A stretch of 64,000 nt of DNA, taken from the NCBI GenBank assembly GCA_030522415.1, contig CM060112.1, forward strand, positions 10,989,001-11,053,000, written 5' to 3'. A program made the position numbers and the translations under genes. The stretch is from Channallabes apus. Lineage: Eukaryota > Chordata > Actinopteri > Siluriformes > Clariidae. Below the pieces are notes generated by a model, which had not been told where the DNA came from, did not search any database, and saw only the letters and a program-made list of their open reading frames with translations. This document shows, one piece after another, positions 58,901 through 64,000 of the stretch. Within the stretch, counting starts at the first letter, position 1; every line of letters begins with the position of its first letter.

Positions 58901-60895
58901 GATTAAATCGCACATCTCTTAGTGGTATTCACATAAGCACTAGTTTCTTGAGAACAATGCCGTATCTATCTTTTGCATGTGAGAGAGTCTGTCATGGTCA
59001 CTAGGTTACAGCATTTCCATTTTTACTATTTCTAGTGCGGAATTGTCTAAGGAAAAATGGAGTTACAGTAAACTGATTCCTTCTCCATTTTCCACAGCTG
59101 TCATAAGTCAGTCGCTTGCTTAGTAAAAATTCCTCTAGTAATGAAACCACGATTATCTCCTGACCTGATCTCATGCTGTTATTTTTATTCCAGTTCATGC
59201 TCTTCTGCTCGTAAATATCTGACATAAAAAGTGTTATACAAAAATAAACTAAATTAAATGTATAGAGCCATTTCTGTATGTTCAACTGTGGGACGCCTCG
59301 GATATCTTGACTTTGAGACTTTATTACATTTGTGCGTGGGTCATGCGGGGATGTGAGTTACAGAAATAAACCAGTGCTTATTAATATTGTAGTCTGAATC
59401 CAGAAAGGTGCAGGAACATTTCAACATGTCTTACTTTCTCATCAAACTACAAATTTGTGAATAATTCAGTATGAGCTCGGATGTACAGTTAATCTCTCAG
59501 ACCTTTACGGTCATCGTGGTTAACCCTGCCGTCTTCAGTAGGTCTATGTGACGCAGATACTGTGATTATCAGCGGTTTCAAATCTTATTACAGCAGGAAA
59601 GATTTTCAAAGTGTTCATTTCAAATTTGTTCATTAGTTGTCAGATATCTTACGTTAGATATTTAAGATATTTCTGATTAATAAATATATTTAAAAACCCT
59701 GAAAAATCATGTATAAAAACTGGTCAGGTCTAATAAATTTTACAATAAAATTAAATAAATAAAGTAAAATACCTCACACAATTCCTAAATAATACCAGCA
59801 GGATTTTCCATGTGCTGCAATATAGGAAAATCATAATTATCCAATATATGCATATGTTCAACCAATATTTATATATTGACTATGTTCATGCTGAAATGTA
59901 CTTAAGTACTGTATATCTGGATTCCTGAATATTTGATTTTTGATGGAGTGTGATTAAAATTGTAGAAAAAATAATGTTTACTGAGAAAAAAATATTTTAG
60001 TTTTAGTGGGTACGAAGAATACATTTCCAATTTTCATTCAGAAAAAAAAAATCATGCTCTCCTTACTGGCCTATGAGTCAGTTTGACCGGTCAGATCAGA
60101 TTTTATTTCTTTTCTTTTTTTAAATTCTTGATTTAAGACAAGCACAGCACGAATGCAAATCCAGCATGAATTCAGGTCAGGACATGACCTTTTTCTATCA
60201 TGGCATAACTCGGACCAACATCCTGTTCGGTTGTTTCCTATGATCCGCTTTGAAAACTTTTACACGACGCATATATTTATATAAAACCTAATCCACGACA
60301 GACTCTGTGTTTACATCTGCCTGACCAGCTAGCTTTCCCCTGACCTGCACCACTCAGTGAATCGTGACTATAACAAGTCTTGCAGAACTACAAAATAAAA
60401 TTCAAGCTGTATGAACAAAAACGCTGCAAATGGTTATGCTGCTAAAAATGGTACACTCTGAGAAAAAAATCCTTTCCTTGTCAATGGAGTTAGGCTCAGT
60501 GTTTAGTCTGTACGCCCGTCTTTTACCTAAAAAGATGCATGATAATGCTTTACTCCAAAAACTAATTACGCTCCATTTATGCAGTTTAAAAGACTAAAAT
60601 GTTTCCTAGTCAAAGACACATACTAAAGGTAGAAAAGATGTCTCATTGAGCGGGGACGTGGGAATGGTCGCCTGAGAGTGCTGTAACATGTGAAATGTTA
60701 TTTACTACAAATGCAACTGTTGAGGTTAATAATACTAATAAAGAAACAAATAAAAGTTGCTTAATTTGGAGATTTTTTTAAATTAGTATGTTGTAAATAG
60801 ACTTGAGCAATATTGAACAAGCAAGAGTGCTTTATACTGAATAACAGCATGGATGTCATTCTGCTGTAGTTTGGCACAGCTACGCTGATATGTAA
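55901..60895 (-). other. repeat-poor stretch, possible long 3'UTR of a minus-strand gene
   Basis: About 5 kb with unusually few recognisable transposons and no convincing coding frame. On the minus strand an ATTAAA signal lies at about 55919-55924. Together with the candidate last exon at 62431-62469 this could be one long 3'UTR, but there is no direct evidence. A C-rich (CCCG)n patch is at 56516-56534 and an A run at 56688-56708. Confidence 0.3.
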
Positions 60896-60899
60896 TATA

Positions 60900-61748
60900 C
60901 AAGGGTGAGTCAAGAATTCTCAGCACGCTGGTTATATTAAAACTTTGGTCGGCCGCACTGTCTTATCAGCGCTTTCCGTTTAAGGCTACTGTCTTCCCAG
61001 TCACTGCTGTGCAGGTATAAAAGTGTTACAGCAGTTTATTTGAGCAAAAATAGGTGCCCCAGTTGTGATTTGCGCAAAAGAAGAGCTGTGTGGTCTGAGA
61101 GTGCATCTGGTGCCGAAATGACTAGAAGTGTTTGGATACCTGCAAACAGAATTCGGACCGATACTTTAAGGAAGGTGAAAGTTTCTTAAAAAGAATAATT
61201 ACTGGTGACGAGATACAGATTCATCAATACGAGTCTGAGTATGGAATCTCAATCTCCGACCGAGAAAAGGTTAAAAAGTCAACCATCAGCTGGAAAATTC
61301 ATCAATGCTTACAGTTTTCTGTGATTGTCAAGGGCCAGTATTGGAACATTATCAGGAAAAAGATTCAACGATCAACAGTTGCTCGTTACTGTGAGACGTT
61401 TATTGAAGAGCTGAAGCCTAAATTTTGAAGTGCTATCTGAGGGTGTTCTGATCTCGCATGATGATGCACGTGTGCAAACCATTGCTCACACTTTCAACAC
61501 TCTGTAAAAACTTTGAGGTGTTAAAGCATCCTATAGTCCTGATCTCACTCACAGGAGTGACGACAGCGGTGCATTCGTGAATCGAGCACAGTCTAAAATA
61601 TTTTTTAACGTGAGAATACAAAAGCTTGACGGATGGACGTTGAAAAGTGAGAAGATTATGCTGATAAACGATGTATTTGTCACTTCTACAAGAATTTAAA
61701 TAAATTCTACAGCCACGTATAGTGCGGATCATTTTTGACTCACCCTCG
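60900..61748 (+). pseudogene. short mariner element with TA target sites
   Basis: The ends CAAGGGTGAGTCAAGAATTC and, inverted, CGAGGGTGAGTCAAAAATGA are flanked by TA on both sides. The internal frame 61132-61428 carries ESFLKRIITGDEIQIHQYES (family 'TGDETW..HY') and a KPKF end, but the tryptophan of the catalytic motif is lost and the N-terminal half is absent. 849 bp against roughly 1.3 kb for intact mariners. Confidence 0.85.
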
Positions 61749-62039
61749 TACTGTAATTACACTACTGTCAATATGTAATCAAGGTGACATTTCAGCCATG
61801 ACATGACCAAATGTTCTGTTTATTTTCACTCGTAATATCGCACGTCAGCTACCTGATTATTTATTAATGAACCATCTATTGCCCTAATAATTACATTTAA
61901 ATGTTGTGATATGCCATAATGTTATGATACAGTACAAATGTACTGTACAGTGTGTATGCAGAAATGGTTTGCTTTTCAGCTCAACAACATAACTTCAGCT
62001 TAAAACAGTCCAGAGCTAACAAAACAGATTAGGCAGATA

Positions 62040-62066
62040 CACACACACACACACACACACACACAT
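62040..62066. repeat. CA microsatellite
   Basis: About 13 CA units. Confidence 0.9.
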
Positions 62067-62430
62067 GCGCACTGCAAGTTTACACCAGTTCTAAAATAAC
62101 TCAGTGTCTACTGAATGAAGCAGCGTTGTATAATGTTAGTCCTGATGAAAGAGGCGTCATTATTAACGCACCTGTTGGAGACGCAGTGATGAAGAGGTTA
62201 GTGTTAGTCTCTAATCACTGAGCGGCGCTACACAGCATTTAAAGGACAGGAGTCTGTGTGAGTGTGAGTGTGCGAGTGTATGTGTGTGTATACAGTATGT
62301 GTGTATATGAGTGTTCCACTCTCTCTGTGGCTTGCTGTGCAGTGCTGCAGTCTCCCCACCAGACTCAGGGCCCCGAATAAGTGGATGGATGGACACATGG
62401 ATGGAGGGATAGAGGGGAGGAAAAACAACC

Positions 62431-62469
62431 TCAGGGTAATCCGTCATCCTCCACACTGAGCGCCACGCG
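62431..62469 (-). CDS. candidate last coding exon of an unidentified gene
   Basis: On the minus strand a long pyrimidine-rich tract (TGTTTTCTGTTTGTTTTTC) leads to a CAG acceptor at 62470-62472. The sequence after it reads RVALSVEDDGLP then TGA, assuming phase 0. I do not recognise the protein end. The low repeat content downstream on the minus strand would suit a long 3'UTR. Another reading frame stays open for about 80 more codons, so the phase is not settled. A chance acceptor cannot be excluded. Confidence 0.25.
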   Translation of the reverse strand, partial: RVALSVEDDGLP

Positions 62470-62928
62470 CTGCACATGAAAAACAAACAGAAAACACAGT
62501 TACATACACTGCTGGAGGGAGAGGAGGAGGAAAGATGGAAGGAAAAGAAAGAAAGAAGCATGAGAGAGAAGAGACGAAATAAATGAGTGAAATAAATGAA
62601 TAATTACACAAACGATTACCTAACTAAATAATAATTAGGTAGCAAGAAAGGGTGGAAGAAAAATAAGAAATAAAGCAATTAAATAATAATAAAAAAAGAC
62701 AAGAATACAGACAGATAAGTAAATAGATAGAAAAGATGAAAGACATAACAAAGGAAAGAAAAATAACTAAGTAAACAACAACACAAAACAACGCAAAAAA
62801 AGACCGGAAAAAGAAACTTGAAAATAAATAAAGGAAGAAAGGATGGAGCCCCCTAGTGACGGGGTGGAATTGGACACGACTAAATAGGGAGAAAATCGGG
62901 AAACCCCCCCCCCCCCAAAAAAAAAAAA

Positions 62929-63390
62929 GTGAAGTGAATAATTTTTAAAGCACGTTTAACACATCTTAGTTGACCAAAGTAATATATAATCCTAAAATAC
63001 TGAAATGAATCCTTCAATGGAAATACATCTAAATATCCGTGTGGCTGCAGTACTTCCTGTGTATTTTGAGTGACAGATGTCTTGAGAATCAACACGTCTA
63101 TGTGTGGTTTCGAATTAAATTCTTATTGCTGATCTTTAGTGGCAGACGTCTCGTCCAATCAGCGGTAAGAATGTCATTCGCAAGCCACACCTACCTTTTT
63201 TGGCTTGTTGATTCTTACCGCTGATTGGAAGAGACATCTGTCACTCAAAATAGAGTCCGTATATACTGTATAAGTACTGCAGCCACACGGACGTTTTAGA
63301 TGTATTTTCATTTAAGGATTCATTTCAGTATTTTAGGATTATACAGCAACTAAGTTGTGTCAAATGTGCTTTAAAAATGATCCTGAATTC
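62929..63390. repeat. long inverted repeat (fold-back element)
   Basis: The left arm, from about 62929 to 63105, and the right arm, 63205-63390, are inverted copies with about 85-90% identity by eye. Matching blocks include ATAATCCTAAAATACTGAAA, GTGTGGCTGCAGTACTT and TTTTGAGTGACAGATGTCT. An inner pair, CCAATCAGCGGTAAGAAT and its inverse, continues towards the loop. A third partial arm (GAGTGACAGATGTCTCATCC) follows at 63417. Confidence 0.88.
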
Positions 63391-63855
63391 ACTTGATAGT
63401 ACTTCTTGTATGTCTTGAGTGACAGATGTCTCATCCAATCAGCAATACGAATTTAATTTGCGAACTGTACTATATTTTGTTTCTGGATATGTCATTGTGT
63501 TTTCTGATTTGTTATATTGTATTTGGTTTTGTTATGTTGGTTTATACTTCTCGGCCACCGTAGAAAATACGTTTATATTTACTCTAACAAACAAGTCATT
63601 TAAATGTAAAACATGTAATCATTTAAGGAAGGGAAAAAAAAAGAAAGTATGTAAATAAATAATGACAGAAAATGTGATAGGGAGATAGTAAGAAAGTAAT
63701 TATCAAATTAAATAATCACAAAAAACAACAACAAAGTATTACACAAACAAACATACAAAGAAAGTGAAGAAATAAGTAAAGATGGAAAAAGAAAGAAAAG
63801 AAACAGGAAATAAATAAGATGACCACAGAAAGAAATCAAACAATAATGTGTGTAC

Positions 63856-64000
63856 AGGGGCGGCGCGGTGGTGTAGTGGGTAGCACTGTCGTCTTGCACC
63901 TCCAGGGTCTGGGTTCGATTCCCCGGTCAGGCTCGATTCCCGTCTCTGTGTGCATGGAGTTTGCATGTTCTCCCCGTGCTTGGTGGGTTTCCTCCGGGTA
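63856..64000 (+). repeat. tRNA-headed SINE running off the right edge
   Basis: Head GGCGCGGTGGTGTAGTGGGT with A and B boxes (GGGTTCGATTCCCC), well preserved; the body continues beyond the window. Confidence 0.9.

Overview
This is vertebrate nuclear DNA, almost certainly from a teleost and probably a catfish-like siluriform. The evidence is short coding exons with canonical splice sites, long AT-rich introns, abundant microsatellites, a dozen copies of a tRNA-headed SINE of the kind common in catfish, and many Tc1/mariner, pogo-like and hAT-like DNA transposon remnants. There is no bacterial, organellar or CRISPR-type content.

The genes form a block conserved with human chromosome 1p31 (IL23R - C1orf141 - SLC35D1 - MIER1). 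From left to right: (1) the first two coding exons of an il23r-like cytokine receptor on the minus strand (1404-1817), whose remaining exons lie beyond the left edge; (2) a divergent C1orf141-like gene on the plus strand (about 8514-13353), interrupted by repeats; (3) a complete 12-exon slc35d1 on the plus strand (16373-33112, 324 aa), an ER/Golgi UDP-sugar transporter, behind a GC-rich promoter; (4) two tRNA-Phe(GAA) genes on the minus strand, exactly 2800 bp apart, the second inside intron 1 of the next gene; (5) a 13-exon mier1-type gene on the plus strand (38832-46524, 407 aa) with an intact acidic region and ELM2 domain but with most of the SANT domain missing. From 46.5 to 64 kb I see no confident protein gene. 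A well-formed splice acceptor with a 13-codon frame at 62431-62469 on the minus strand may be the last exon of a gene entering from the right, with a long 3'UTR running down to about 55.9 kb.

The most unusual structures are the SANT-less MIER reading frame; a decayed duplicate of its exons 10-11 just after its stop codon; a chimeric, seemingly 100% identical duplication that joins an slc35d1 intron-8 piece to its last exon inside its own 3' region; a nested pair of hAT-like elements with two clean 8-bp target-site duplications; several very large fold-back repeats; and a G-rich 34-bp minisatellite 9 bp after the slc35d1 exon 1 donor.

The genes are not an operon-like system. They are linked by ancient synteny: an immune receptor, an uncharacterised protein, a nucleotide-sugar transporter and a chromatin co-repressor. 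Exon coordinates were read by hand from splice signals, frame continuity and recalled family sequences; no alignment was run.
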